A stretch of 5,271 nt of DNA from Fimbriimonadales bacterium (GCA_026416065.1 JAOAFW010000365.1:1-5271), one strand, 5' to 3'. Counted from the first letter of the stretch, positions 1 to 5,271 are shown. Translations and numbers: made by a program. Notes: generated by a model from the sequence alone, not told the origin.

Positions 1-195
1 AACTTCGGCTGCAGCGGCTTCGGCTGTCAAGGCGATGTGAACAACGACAGCAACGTCGACGACGCCGACCTGCTGATTGTGCTGTTCAACTTCGGCTGCA
101 GCGGCTTCGGCTGTCAAGGCGATGTGAACAACGACGCGGTCGTGGACGATGCCGACCTGCTGGTTGTGTTGTTCAACTTCGGCTGCGGTTCGTAA
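1..195 (+). CDS. C-terminal fragment of a secreted protein with a duplicated dockerin/EF-hand-like tail (5' end outside window)
   Basis: Frame 1 is open from the window edge to a TAA at 193-195 and gives 64 residues. The fragment consists of two 29-residue units. Each has an EF-hand-type calcium loop: D12, N14, D16, D20, D23 in the first and D41, N43, D45, D49, D52 in the second. Each loop is followed by a hydrophobic helix of the type DADLLIVLFNFG. The units are joined by CSGFGC linkers, with cysteines at 4, 9, 33, 38 and 62 that could form disulfides outside the cell. This resembles type I dockerin duplicates, but the helix differs from cellulosomal dockerins. I infer a Ca-stabilised C-terminal module on an exported protein. 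The catalytic or structural part lies upstream and cannot be seen, so the function is unknown. The next gene downstream carries a related tail. A strong hairpin follows the stop. Confidence 0.8.
   Translation, partial: NFGCSGFGCQGDVNNDSNVDDADLLIVLFNFGCSGFGCQGDVNNDAVVDDADLLVVLFNFGCGS
1..195 (+). repeat. 87-bp tandem repeat encoding the dockerin-like units
   Basis: Copies lie at 1-87 and 88-174, with a truncated third start at 175-188. The first 48 nt of the two copies (1-48 and 88-135) are identical, while the remaining 39 nt differ at nine positions. The period equals 29 codons, so the reading frame is kept. Further copies may lie upstream of the window. Confidence 0.92.
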
Positions 196-217
196 GGACG
201 AAGCCTTAATCCTCTGT

Positions 218-246
218 CCCCCTCTCTCACTCAGTGAGAGAGGGGG
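218..246 (+). terminator. Hairpin terminator after the first gene
   Basis: A perfect 13-bp stem (218-230 with 234-246) closes a 3-nt loop 22 nt after the TAA. It starts with five C:G pairs and is followed by CTTTGTATT, a short and imperfect T tract. Its position and strength fit intrinsic termination of the upstream gene. It would separate that gene from the one at 391. Confidence 0.75.
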
Positions 247-267
247 CTTTGTATTGAACTCTTTCGT

Positions 268-273
268 TATAAA
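268..273 (+). promoter_or_regulatory. Possible -10 box (TATAAA) for the 391-1620 gene
   Basis: TATAAA matches the sigma-70 -10 consensus at five of six positions and is the best such match in the 144-nt gap between the terminator and the next start. No -35 box lies at the usual spacing, since the region about 17 nt upstream is inside the terminator foot. If real, it would leave a 5' leader of about 110 nt. That leader contains a small inverted repeat, GGGAT-agcg-ATCCC, at 354-367. This is a weak call. Confidence 0.2.
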
Positions 274-376
274 ATCCGCTCCTGGTAGAAGAATCCTTCC
301 TGAATTGCCGGACAGACCCTGAAACTTCTTTTCAACAGCATCGTCAAAAATACGGGATAGCGATCCCAATTCGTAG

Positions 377-384
377 AAGGAGGT
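377..384 (+). promoter_or_regulatory. Strong ribosome-binding site AAGGAGGT
   Basis: The site is a full match to the anti-Shine-Dalgarno core. It sits 6 nt before the ATG at 391 and 9 nt before a second ATG at 394. Either ATG could start the protein; the difference is one Met. It supports this gene as real and well translated. Confidence 0.85.
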
Positions 385-390
385 TCTCTG

Positions 391-1620
391 ATGATGAGCC
401 TTGGACACAAGTGTGGATGGGGTAGTTTACGCTACGGTGTCGCTTCAGTCATGGTGTCTGGTCTCGTTGGATTAGTCTCTGCCCAGTCGATTCGTTGGTT
501 CCCTGAGCTGAATCCTTCCGGCAGCGACTCAGGCAGCCTTGCTTGGGACATCTCTGCTGATGGACAGGTTGTTGTCGGCTCTATCTCCACGAGTGGCGGT
601 TTTCGCCCGTTTCGCTGGACACGCGACGGCGGCTACGAGATACTTTCTAACATTTCCGGTGGCGCGTACAGCGTTTCCGCCGATGGTCAGGTCGTAGTAG
701 GATTTTTAGGCTCACCCAATCGCGCTTTTCGCTGGACCAGTGAGACAGGCGCGTTGTTCTTGCCTACCCTCTCTCAGTTGACGCACTCCGCCCGAGCGGT
801 TTCGGCAGACGGTCGAGCGGCTGCCGGTGTGGGAACCGTACCACAGGGTTCGGGATCAAGCCCACGCGCAGTTATCTGGACACCAGAGGGCGTTCGGGCG
901 ATTGTTCCTAATCGTGCATCGCAAGCATTCGGCATCTCCGCGGATGGGAATGCCGTAGCAGGATTCACCTTAGGAACGATTGCGCTTGCAACCGCGTTCC
1001 GCTGGACGCCTGAGAACGGTTTGGAAGAGATCGGCACCTTAGGCGGAATAGTCTCAATTGGATGGGATATTTCTGCAGATGGTTCAACCGTCGTGGGACA
1101 GGCATCCAACGAAGAGGGGCAACAGCGTGCGTTCCGGTGGCGAGCGGATACAGGTATCCAGAACCTCGGCGCCTTAGGCGGCAACTCCAGTATCGCGTTT
1201 GGAGTAAATCATGATGGCTCCGCAGTGTTCGGTATGTCTTACGACGCCCTGCAGCGGGTGCGCGCGTTTATGTGGACTGAGTCGGAGGGAATCCGCGATC
1301 TGAACGAGGTCTTCGCAGATGTCCTGACAGACGGCTCGGTACTGGTGACAGTGCGTGCGGTCTCGCTGGATGGACGGTACCTTGTCGGTTGGGGCGACCG
1401 TCCGAACCAACGGCGCGAAGCGTTCGTACTGGATACCTGGCGTTTTGGCGCAGCGCGGGAAGGCAGATGTGTCGACGATGAAGACCTGCTTGCTGTGCTG
1501 TTCGCTTTCGGTACATCGGGCACAGGCTACACACGCCACGAAGACATCAACAAGGATGGCATCGTAGACGATGCTGACCTGCTGATTGTGCTGTCTAACT
1601 TTGGAGAGGGCTGTCGTTAG
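391..1620 (+). CDS. Secreted HAF-repeat protein with dockerin-like C-terminal tail
   Basis: The 409-residue protein starts with a signal peptide (about 1-31, likely cleaved VSA|Q). Residues 51-349 hold seven repeats of the pattern (I/V)SADGxxVVG followed by AFRWT, some continuing into LGTLGG or LGALGG. This is the pattern of the 'extracellular repeat, HAF family'. The SADG-type glycines fall at residues 58, 99, 141, 186, 231, 276 and 328, spaced 41-52 residues, which suggests a seven-bladed beta-propeller (inference). Residues 360-409 form a dockerin-like tail. Its second unit has a complete Ca loop (D385, N387, D389, D393, D396), but the first has lost the front of its loop. C360 and C408 bracket the tail and could pair. 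No catalytic motif is visible. A structural, binding or surface role is likely, with the ligand unknown. It appears monocistronic, with a strong SD before it and a hairpin after it. Confidence 0.9.
   Translation: MMSLGHKCGWGSLRYGVASVMVSGLVGLVSAQSIRWFPELNPSGSDSGSLAWDISADGQVVVGSISTSGGFRPFRWTRDGGYEILSNISGGAYSVSADGQVVVGFLGSPNRAFRWTSETGALFLPTLSQLTHSARAVSADGRAAAGVGTVPQGSGSSPRAVIWTPEGVRAIVPNRASQAFGISADGNAVAGFTLGTIALATAFRWTPENGLEEIGTLGGIVSIGWDISADGSTVVGQASNEEGQQRAFRWRADTGIQNLGALGGNSSIAFGVNHDGSAVFGMSYDALQRVRAFMWTESEGIRDLNEVFADVLTDGSVLVTVRAVSLDGRYLVGWGDRPNQRREAFVLDTWRFGAAREGRCVDDEDLLAVLFAFGTSGTGYTRHEDINKDGIVDDADLLIVLSNFGEGCR
541..1437 (+). repeat. Seven HAF-type protein repeats (residues 51-349)
   Basis: The repeats are protein-level and diverged. 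A SADG turn is followed 17-23 residues later by an AFRWT-like strand: FRWT at 74 and 113, VIWT at 161, FRWT at 203, FRWR at 248, FMWT at 293, and a degenerate AFVLDT at 344. The GTLGG/GALGG element is clear only around residues 215-219 and 260-264. Repeat length grows from 41 to 52 residues toward the C terminus. Confidence 0.8.
1468..1617 (+). other. Dockerin/EF-hand-like C-terminal module of the HAF protein
   Basis: Residues 360-409 contain two VDDxDLL-type helices. The second unit (from D385) keeps Ca-ligand positions 1, 3, 5, 9 and 12. The first unit begins directly at CVDDEDLL and lacks ligands 1-5. The 19 nt at 1576-1594 are identical to 67-85 in the neighbouring gene's tail. The role (anchoring, protein docking or stabilisation) is inferred only from dockerin resemblance. 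Confidence 0.75.
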
Positions 1621-1639
1621 CCCTTGACCGAAGACAACG

Positions 1640-1676
1640 ACCAGAAGGGGGCGCAGCAGCTGCGCCCCCTTCTGGT
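1640..1676. terminator. Shared hairpin terminator between convergent genes
   Basis: A perfect 17-bp stem (1640-1656 with 1660-1676) with a 3-nt loop sits 19 nt after the + strand stop and 10 nt past the end of dacB on the - strand. It is very GC-rich in the middle. T tracts are short on both sides (TTT on +, TCGTTGTCTT on -). Its position suggests bidirectional termination. Confidence 0.8.
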
Positions 1677-1686
1677 TTAGAGCAGT

Positions 1687-3117
1687 TTATAGCCGCTCCC
1701 ACAGCAGCTGGATGACCTTGTCTTGGAGGGCGCGGGCGTCGGCGGCAGAGGTGTTGTAGGCGTTCATGACGATCGAGAACGCCAGATACCGCCCGCTTCT
1801 CGTACGCAAATAGCCAGATAAACTACTGACACGGTTCAGGCTGCCCGTCTTCGCGAAACCGTTGCCCTGAATGGGCGTCTCGCGCAGGCGGTTGCGCAGC
1901 GTCCCGTCCACCCCGTACACCGGGAGCGACTCGCGAAACGCCTCGGCGTGTGAAGAACGGTGCATAAACTCCAGCAGTCGCACGAAGTTCTCTGGACTGA
2001 CGCCGTTGATACGCGACAGTCCAGAGCCATCCACTATATGCACCGCGCCCATCTCCAGTCCTGCCTGCTGTAAAAACTCCCGCATAGCCTGAATGCCCGC
2101 CTGCGTGGTTCCTGCGCCGCGCCGTTCTTTGCCAATGACTTTCAGCGTCATTTCTGTCAGCAGGTTGTCGCTGGGCTTGTTAATCAGCGCGACCACCTCG
2201 CGCAAAGGCGAAGACTGATGCTCCGCAATCCGCTTCAGGGGCGGCGTGCTTTCCTCAAGAAGTGGGGTCATATTCGGTGCGATGCCTTTTTCCACAGTAA
2301 CGCCCGCCTCTTGCAACGCCTGCCGAAACAGATGAGCGGCGTAATGGGACGGGTTCTCCACGGAAAACCTGCCGACCAGTACTTCGTCCGTGCCTTGCGC
2401 GATGATTCCATAGACTATAATCTGGTTGCGGGCGCGGGTGCGCGTGGCGTCAACTCCTGCGTCGCGCGTCCCACGCTCCACAGTGCGCGTGCGGTTCACA
2501 AGTTCCACATAGTCGGTGTTGGGTTCGATTCGGATCTGGGCAGGTTCGCCGATCTGCGTGGCAGGTTTGGCATAGAGACGCACGGCGTTGCGTTCGGCGC
2601 AGAGCGCGCTCATTTGCGCCTGATAGCCATAAGGCTCATCGTCGCTGCTCCAGCCAAAGCCATACCGTTCTGCGTCCAGCCACGAGTCGTCGTAGAGTAA
2701 GGTGCCGTTCACGCGCAGGATCCCCGCGCTACGCACCTGCTGCGCCAGCGTCTGCAGGTCGCGCCATCCCAGCGTGGCATCGCCCAGACCCTGCAAAATC
2801 AGATCGCCTTGCAGGACGCCGTTGGGCAGGATAGTTCCCCTTGCCCATACGCGCGTGCGGAACCGATAGTCAGCTCCCAGTAGGTGCAGCGCCGCCGCCG
2901 AGACGATAAGTTTCATATTGGACGCGGGGATGAGCATGCGTTCGGCATCGCGCCGGTAGAGCGTCTCGCCCGTTGCGAGGTCGCGCACCACGACACCACA
3001 GTACCCATAGCGCAGCCACTCCACATCGAGCAAGGAGTCGATTTCGGCTTGAAGCGTCTGTGCGCGGACAAGAGCGAGGGTCAGCAGCAGAACCAGCGTC
3101 GTACTCCGGCGAAGCAT
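1687..3117 (-). CDS. dacB: D-alanyl-D-alanine carboxypeptidase/endopeptidase, PBP4 type (peptidase S13)
   Basis: This low-molecular-mass penicillin-binding protein removes the terminal D-Ala from peptidoglycan stem peptides and/or cuts D-Ala-mDAP cross-links, acting outside the cytoplasmic membrane. The 476-residue length is close to that of E. coli PBP4. A signal peptide (about 1-19, VRA|Q) directs export. All three active-site motifs are present in order: SxxK at S66-K69 (nucleophile S66), SxN at S316-D317-N318, and KTG at K423-T424-G425. The large gap between SxxK and SxN is the family's inserted domains II/III. Other family blocks are DGSGLSR at 363-369 and GVDGTLRNR at 402-410. The frame is open upstream, but I see no better start, and the signal peptide supports this ATG. 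No Shine-Dalgarno is present within 20 nt upstream. It lies 99 nt downstream of the S8 protease gene on the same strand. Confidence 0.95.
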   Translation of the reverse strand: MLRRSTTLVLLLTLALVRAQTLQAEIDSLLDVEWLRYGYCGVVVRDLATGETLYRRDAERMLIPASNMKLIVSAAALHLLGADYRFRTRVWARGTILPNGVLQGDLILQGLGDATLGWRDLQTLAQQVRSAGILRVNGTLLYDDSWLDAERYGFGWSSDDEPYGYQAQMSALCAERNAVRLYAKPATQIGEPAQIRIEPNTDYVELVNRTRTVERGTRDAGVDATRTRARNQIIVYGIIAQGTDEVLVGRFSVENPSHYAAHLFRQALQEAGVTVEKGIAPNMTPLLEESTPPLKRIAEHQSSPLREVVALINKPSDNLLTEMTLKVIGKERRGAGTTQAGIQAMREFLQQAGLEMGAVHIVDGSGLSRINGVSPENFVRLLEFMHRSSHAEAFRESLPVYGVDGTLRNRLRETPIQGNGFAKTGSLNRVSSLSGYLRTRSGRYLAFSIVMNAYNTSAADARALQDKVIQLLWERL

Positions 3118-3131
3118 GGCGATTTGTTCAA

Positions 3132-3151
3132 CAGGAAGGAGAAAATTCCTG
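3132..3151 (-). promoter_or_regulatory. Small inverted repeat in the dacB leader
   Basis: CAGGAA and TTCCTG are 6-bp perfect arms around an 8-nt spacer, ending 15 nt before the dacB ATG. It could be a weak RNA hairpin or a protein-binding site. With only six pairs it may be chance. Confidence 0.3.
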
Positions 3152-3164
3152 TCTAACGGGATGT

Positions 3165-3192
3165 GCCCCTCCCCCAGTATAAAGGGAGGGGC
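3165..3192 (-). terminator. GC-rich hairpin between the S8 protease gene and dacB
   Basis: A perfect 9-bp stem, GCCCCTCCC with GGGAGGGGC, closes a 10-nt loop 24 nt after the protease stop. No T tract follows on the - strand, so it may be a partial terminator, a processing site or an mRNA 3' stabiliser rather than a full stop. The loop contains TATACT (3181-3176, - strand), which could instead be a -10 box for dacB, but no good -35 is seen. Confidence 0.45.
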
Positions 3193-3216
3193 TGTACGGG
3201 AACATGGAAGTAGAGG

Positions 3217-5067
3217 TTAGAACCAGACGGTGAGCTGCGCCGAACGCGAAACCCCGTTATAGGTTGCCGTGATGGTCACCGTCGTGATGGAGAAGGCTGA
3301 GGTGGTACGAATGGTGAAGTTCGCGCTGGTTGCGCCTGCGGGGATGGTGACACTGGTGGGCACGCTGGCGCGGCTGGAGTTGCTCCGGAGTTGCACCGTT
3401 GCGCCGCCTGCAGGCGCGGGTCCACTGAGTGTGACGGTACCTGTTGCGCTACTGCCGCCCCATACCGAGGTGGGGCTAATCGTAAGCGACTGAAGCGTGA
3501 CGGTGGACGCAGGGTTCACTGTGAGCGTCGCGGTGCGCGAGACGCCGCCTGCGGAAGCCGTAATCGTGACATTCGTGCTGCTGGAGACCGCGGCGGTAGA
3601 GACGGTAAAGTTCGCGCTGGTCGCTCCCGCAGGCACGGTTACGCTACTGGGAACTGAGGCAACTGCGGCGTTGCTGCTGCTCAGGTTCACCACGAACCCG
3701 CCCGACGGGGCAGCGGATGTCAGTGTGACTGTTCCCGTGACGCTATTGCCCCCGACCACGGTGGTGGGGTTCAGGCTCAGCGTATCTAAGGTGGGCTGGG
3801 TGGGTCCACCGCCTCCAACTGCCTGCAGCGCACGGTACACATTCAACCGCCCCGCGTTTGGCGCGAGAGTGCGTCCACTCAGCGGTTGGTAGGGGTCTAC
3901 ATTCGTTTCCAGCGCGCTGCGCAGTTGCGCATTCGTCAGGTTCGGATTGTGCGACCACAGCACTGCTGCCGCGCCCGCCACATGCGGACAAGCCATCGAG
4001 GTACCGCTCAGTGACTGATACCGGTTGCTGGGATAGGTGGAGAGGATATTCACGCCCGGCGCGGCAATGTCCACCCACGAACCGTACTGCGAAAAGCTGG
4101 CGAGGGTGTCGGTCGAGTCGGTCGCGGCGACGGCGATGCTGTTCGTATAGTAAGCCGGGTATTGGGGCGAGGAGCTGCCGCCGTTGCCTGCAGCCACCAC
4201 TACCAGACAGCCGCGATTCCACGCATAGTTGACTGCATCCTGCAGCTGCTGCGCGCCTGAACCTGCTCCGAGACTCAGGCTCAAGATATGTGCGCCGTTG
4301 TCGGCTGCCCATGTGATGCCACGCGCCACCGCGTCCAGACTGCCCGACCCGCTGGAACTCAGCACTTTGACGGGCATCAGCTGCGCGTAGCTGTTGGCGT
4401 TCGAGACGATGGGGTTCCACACAGCGACGCCCGCTACCCCGACGCCGTTATTGATTTCCGCGGCGGCGATGCCTGCGCAGTGGGTGCCGTGACCATTGTC
4501 GTCCAGTGCGTTCGTGGTGTTGTTCAGGGTGTTGTAGCCGTAAATCGCGCCGTTAGCATGGCGGCGCATCTTGTTGGTCAGGTCCGGGTGATTGGAATCG
4601 ATGCCCGTATCGATGATCGCGATATGGACTGTGCGCTGCGGCTGCCAGATGTCCCACGCGAGGTTCGCTTGAATGCGCGCCAGTCCGTACTGCTGACCGT
4701 AGCTGGGGTCGTTTGGCGTGGCGAAGGCGAAGGCGAGATAGTTCGGTTCCACGTAGCGCACACCAGGCAACACGCGCAAAAACTCGCCTGCGCTCTCCAT
4801 CGAGATCCCCGACGCGAGACGCACCACATAAGCGTTGATGGCAGGGTTTTGTGAAGTAATAGCGCCCACCATCTCCATCGCCCGCACCGGAAGCGCGAGG
4901 TTCCCCTGCTCCAACCCCACCACGAGTTCACCGGGTACAAAGGGTGCAGTGATTTGTTTCGGGTCAAGGCTCGGCACAGGCTCTTCGATGACCTCTAACT
5001 GTGCCCAACCGAGCTGCAAAGCGACGACGACACTCATGCATCCCAAAAATCCTTTGAGCAATCGCAT
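3217..5067 (-). CDS. Secreted subtilisin-family (S8) serine protease with two C-terminal Ig-like domains
   Basis: This 616-residue extracellular endopeptidase has a signal peptide (about 1-22, GWA|Q). An N-terminal prodomain follows (about 43-110, FVPGELVV to VRYVEPNY), of the fervidolysin/thermitase type that acts as chaperone and inhibitor. The catalytic domain spans about 128-415. The triad is intact: D153 in IIDTGID, H193 in NGHGTHCAG, and S357 in SGTSMACPHVAG, with oxyanion N295 in AAGN. The GLARIQANLAWD start and HGTHCAGIAAA resemble thermitase/proteinase K relatives. After a Gly-rich linker (418-421) come two Ig-like beta-sandwich repeats (427-517 and 525-614), probably for substrate or surface binding. 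The protein ends in LTVWF, with no LPXTG, PEP-CTERM or dockerin-like tail. The start is supported by GGAGGA 6 nt upstream and by the signal peptide. Broad protein degradation for nutrition is likely, but the substrate is unknown. Confidence 0.95.
   Translation of the reverse strand: MRLLKGFLGCMSVVVALQLGWAQLEVIEEPVPSLDPKQITAPFVPGELVVGLEQGNLALPVRAMEMVGAITSQNPAINAYVVRLASGISMESAGEFLRVLPGVRYVEPNYLAFAFATPNDPSYGQQYGLARIQANLAWDIWQPQRTVHIAIIDTGIDSNHPDLTNKMRRHANGAIYGYNTLNNTTNALDDNGHGTHCAGIAAAEINNGVGVAGVAVWNPIVSNANSYAQLMPVKVLSSSGSGSLDAVARGITWAADNGAHILSLSLGAGSGAQQLQDAVNYAWNRGCLVVVAAGNGGSSSPQYPAYYTNSIAVAATDSTDTLASFSQYGSWVDIAAPGVNILSTYPSNRYQSLSGTSMACPHVAGAAAVLWSHNPNLTNAQLRSALETNVDPYQPLSGRTLAPNAGRLNVYRALQAVGGGGPTQPTLDTLSLNPTTVVGGNSVTGTVTLTSAAPSGGFVVNLSSSNAAVASVPSSVTVPAGATSANFTVSTAAVSSSTNVTITASAGGVSRTATLTVNPASTVTLQSLTISPTSVWGGSSATGTVTLSGPAPAGGATVQLRSNSSRASVPTSVTIPAGATSANFTIRTTSAFSITTVTITATYNGVSRSAQLTVWF
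3226..3495 (-). repeat. Second Ig-like repeat of the S8 protease (residues 525-614)
   Basis: It starts LQSLTISPTSVWGG and ends GVSRSAQLTV. It shares the ten-residue block PAGATSANFT (576-585) with the other copy, 97 residues apart. At DNA level 3317-3330 and 3608-3621 are identical. The pattern fits a bacterial Ig-like fold. Confidence 0.8.
3517..3789 (-). repeat. First Ig-like repeat of the S8 protease (residues 427-517)
   Basis: It starts LDTLSLNPTTVVGG and ends GVSRTATLTV, with PAGATSANFT at 479-488. It follows the catalytic domain directly after a GGGGPTQPT linker. It aligns with the second copy nearly end to end (91 versus 90 residues), pointing to domain duplication. Confidence 0.8.
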
Positions 5068-5073
5068 AGGGCG

Positions 5074-5079
5074 TCCTCC
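5074..5079 (-). promoter_or_regulatory. Ribosome-binding site GGAGGA for the S8 protease
   Basis: The site lies 6 nt before the ATG at 5067, a good spacing that fixes the start. Its first four bases are the end of the 3' arm of the inverted repeat at 5076-5109, so they would be base-paired if that hairpin forms in the mRNA. Confidence 0.8.
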
Positions 5080-5109
5080 ATGTTTTGTTAATTACAACGC
5101 AACATGGAG
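5076..5109 (-). promoter_or_regulatory. Inverted repeat overlapping the protease ribosome-binding site
   Basis: On the - strand CTCCATGTT (5109-5101) is perfectly complementary to AACATGGAG (5084-5076). Inside lies a further 4-bp pair, TTGT/ACAA, around an AATTA loop, with a 3-nt GCG bulge. The outer arm also overlaps the perfect palindrome GGAGTACTCC (5106-5115). It could be an mRNA hairpin masking the SD, or an operator. It is not a terminator, because no T tract follows and it sits against the start codon. Confidence 0.5.
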
Positions 5110-5121
5110 TACTCCTGCTAT

Positions 5122-5271
5122 TTATTCATTCACACGTGCGCCCCAAAGCAGGCGGTTCCGCAATTTTTCGAAGAATTCGCCTTCGTTGAACGAGAGCAGT
5201 TTGGTACGGTAGGGCGCCGTGGTGATATGAACCGTCTGCCCCATGTTCAGCGTCTGGTGGCGTCTGCCGTC
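5122..5271 (-). CDS. nadK: Probable NAD kinase, C-terminal fragment (5' part outside window)
   Basis: The - strand is open from the window edge to TAA at 5124-5122, giving 49 residues. The fragment begins DGRRHQTLNMGQTVHI and ends FFEKLRNRLLWGARVNE. NAD kinases of the bacterial PpnK family end this way: a conserved DG(Q/R) turn, a (L)xxGxxVxI beta strand, and then a final helix (F/Y)FexLRxKLxWG. NAD kinase phosphorylates NAD to NADP with ATP or polyphosphate in the cytoplasm. The catalytic GGDGT and NE motifs would lie outside the window, so the call rests on the tail alone. The stop is 54 nt before the S8 protease ATG on the same strand with no convincing terminator between, so cotranscription is possible. 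Confidence 0.72.
   Translation of the reverse strand, partial: DGRRHQTLNMGQTVHITTAPYRTKLLSFNEGEFFEKLRNRLLWGARVNE

Noticed and set aside
1..195. Tandem repeats as a CRISPR array or minisatellite
   Set aside because: The repeats are in frame, adjoin without unique spacers of constant size, and encode Ca-loop units, so they are protein-coding repeats.
254..273. TTGAAC and TATAAA as a -35/-10 promoter pair
   Set aside because: The two boxes are only 8 nt apart, too close for a sigma-70 promoter. Only the -10-like box was kept, at low confidence.
2218..2700. 160-codon open frame on the + strand opposite dacB
   Set aside because: It lies wholly antisense to an intact PBP4-type gene and shows no domain or signal sequence.
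3743..4420. 225-codon open frame on the - strand in another frame within the S8 protease gene
   Set aside because: It overlaps the catalytic domain fully, its translation is rich in Arg, Gln and His with no recognisable domain, and the protease frame has intact catalytic motifs. It is a GC-driven shadow.
4288..4854. 188-codon open frame on the + strand opposite the S8 protease gene
   Set aside because: It is antisense to a clear protease with a triad and prodomain, has no family signal, and no SD was evident. Long antisense frames are expected at this GC content.
5036..5067. Lipobox-like FLGC at residues 7-10 of the S8 protease
   Set aside because: The cysteine comes before the hydrophobic core of the signal peptide, so it cannot be the lipoprotein cleavage site. 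A standard signal peptidase I site at WA|Q fits better.
5034..5081. Possible 15-codon upstream ORF on the - strand overlapping the protease start (ATG at 5081, TGA at 5034)
   Set aside because: It has no Shine-Dalgarno, its ATG is inside the predicted stem, and the peptide shows no leader-like pattern. The overlap is likely chance.

Overview
The window looks like a chromosomal stretch from a free-living bacterium with many secreted proteins, probably a member of Armatimonadota (Fimbriimonadales-like). The main clue is the C-terminal tail with Ca-loop motifs of the form DxNxDGxVDDADLLxVLFNFG. I associate this tail with secreted proteins of that phylum, but that is from memory and was not searched. 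The thermitase-type protease and moderately high GC would fit a warm habitat; this is weaker inference. No mobile element, CRISPR array, rRNA or tRNA is visible.

Layout. (1) 1-195, + strand: the last 64 codons of a secreted protein, made almost entirely of two 29-residue dockerin/EF-hand-like repeats, followed by a strong hairpin terminator at 218-246. (2) 391-1620, + strand: a complete 409-aa secreted protein with a signal peptide, seven HAF-type repeats (probably a beta-propeller) and the same kind of dockerin-like tail. (3) 1640-1676: a very stable hairpin shared by two convergent transcription units. (4) 1687-3117, - strand: a D-alanyl-D-alanine carboxypeptidase/endopeptidase of the PBP4/S13 family (dacB), with all three active-site motifs intact. 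(5) 3217-5067, - strand: a secreted subtilisin-family (S8) protease with prodomain, intact catalytic triad and two C-terminal Ig-like repeats. (6) 5122-5271, - strand: the last 49 codons of a probable NAD kinase (nadK), cut by the window edge.

The minus-strand genes run nadK, S8 protease, dacB, with gaps of 54 and 99 nt, so partial cotranscription is possible. The protease ribosome-binding site lies in the arm of a perfect 9-bp inverted repeat and may be controlled by RNA folding. The three complete genes all encode exported proteins: an envelope/surface repeat protein, a peptidoglycan hydrolase and an extracellular protease. Their predicted signal peptides all end in Ala-Gln.

I see no clearly new multi-gene system. 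The points most worth a second look are the dockerin-like tails shared by the two adjacent + strand genes, the 48-nt perfect repeat inside the first tail, the seven-unit HAF architecture, and the hairpin over the protease start.
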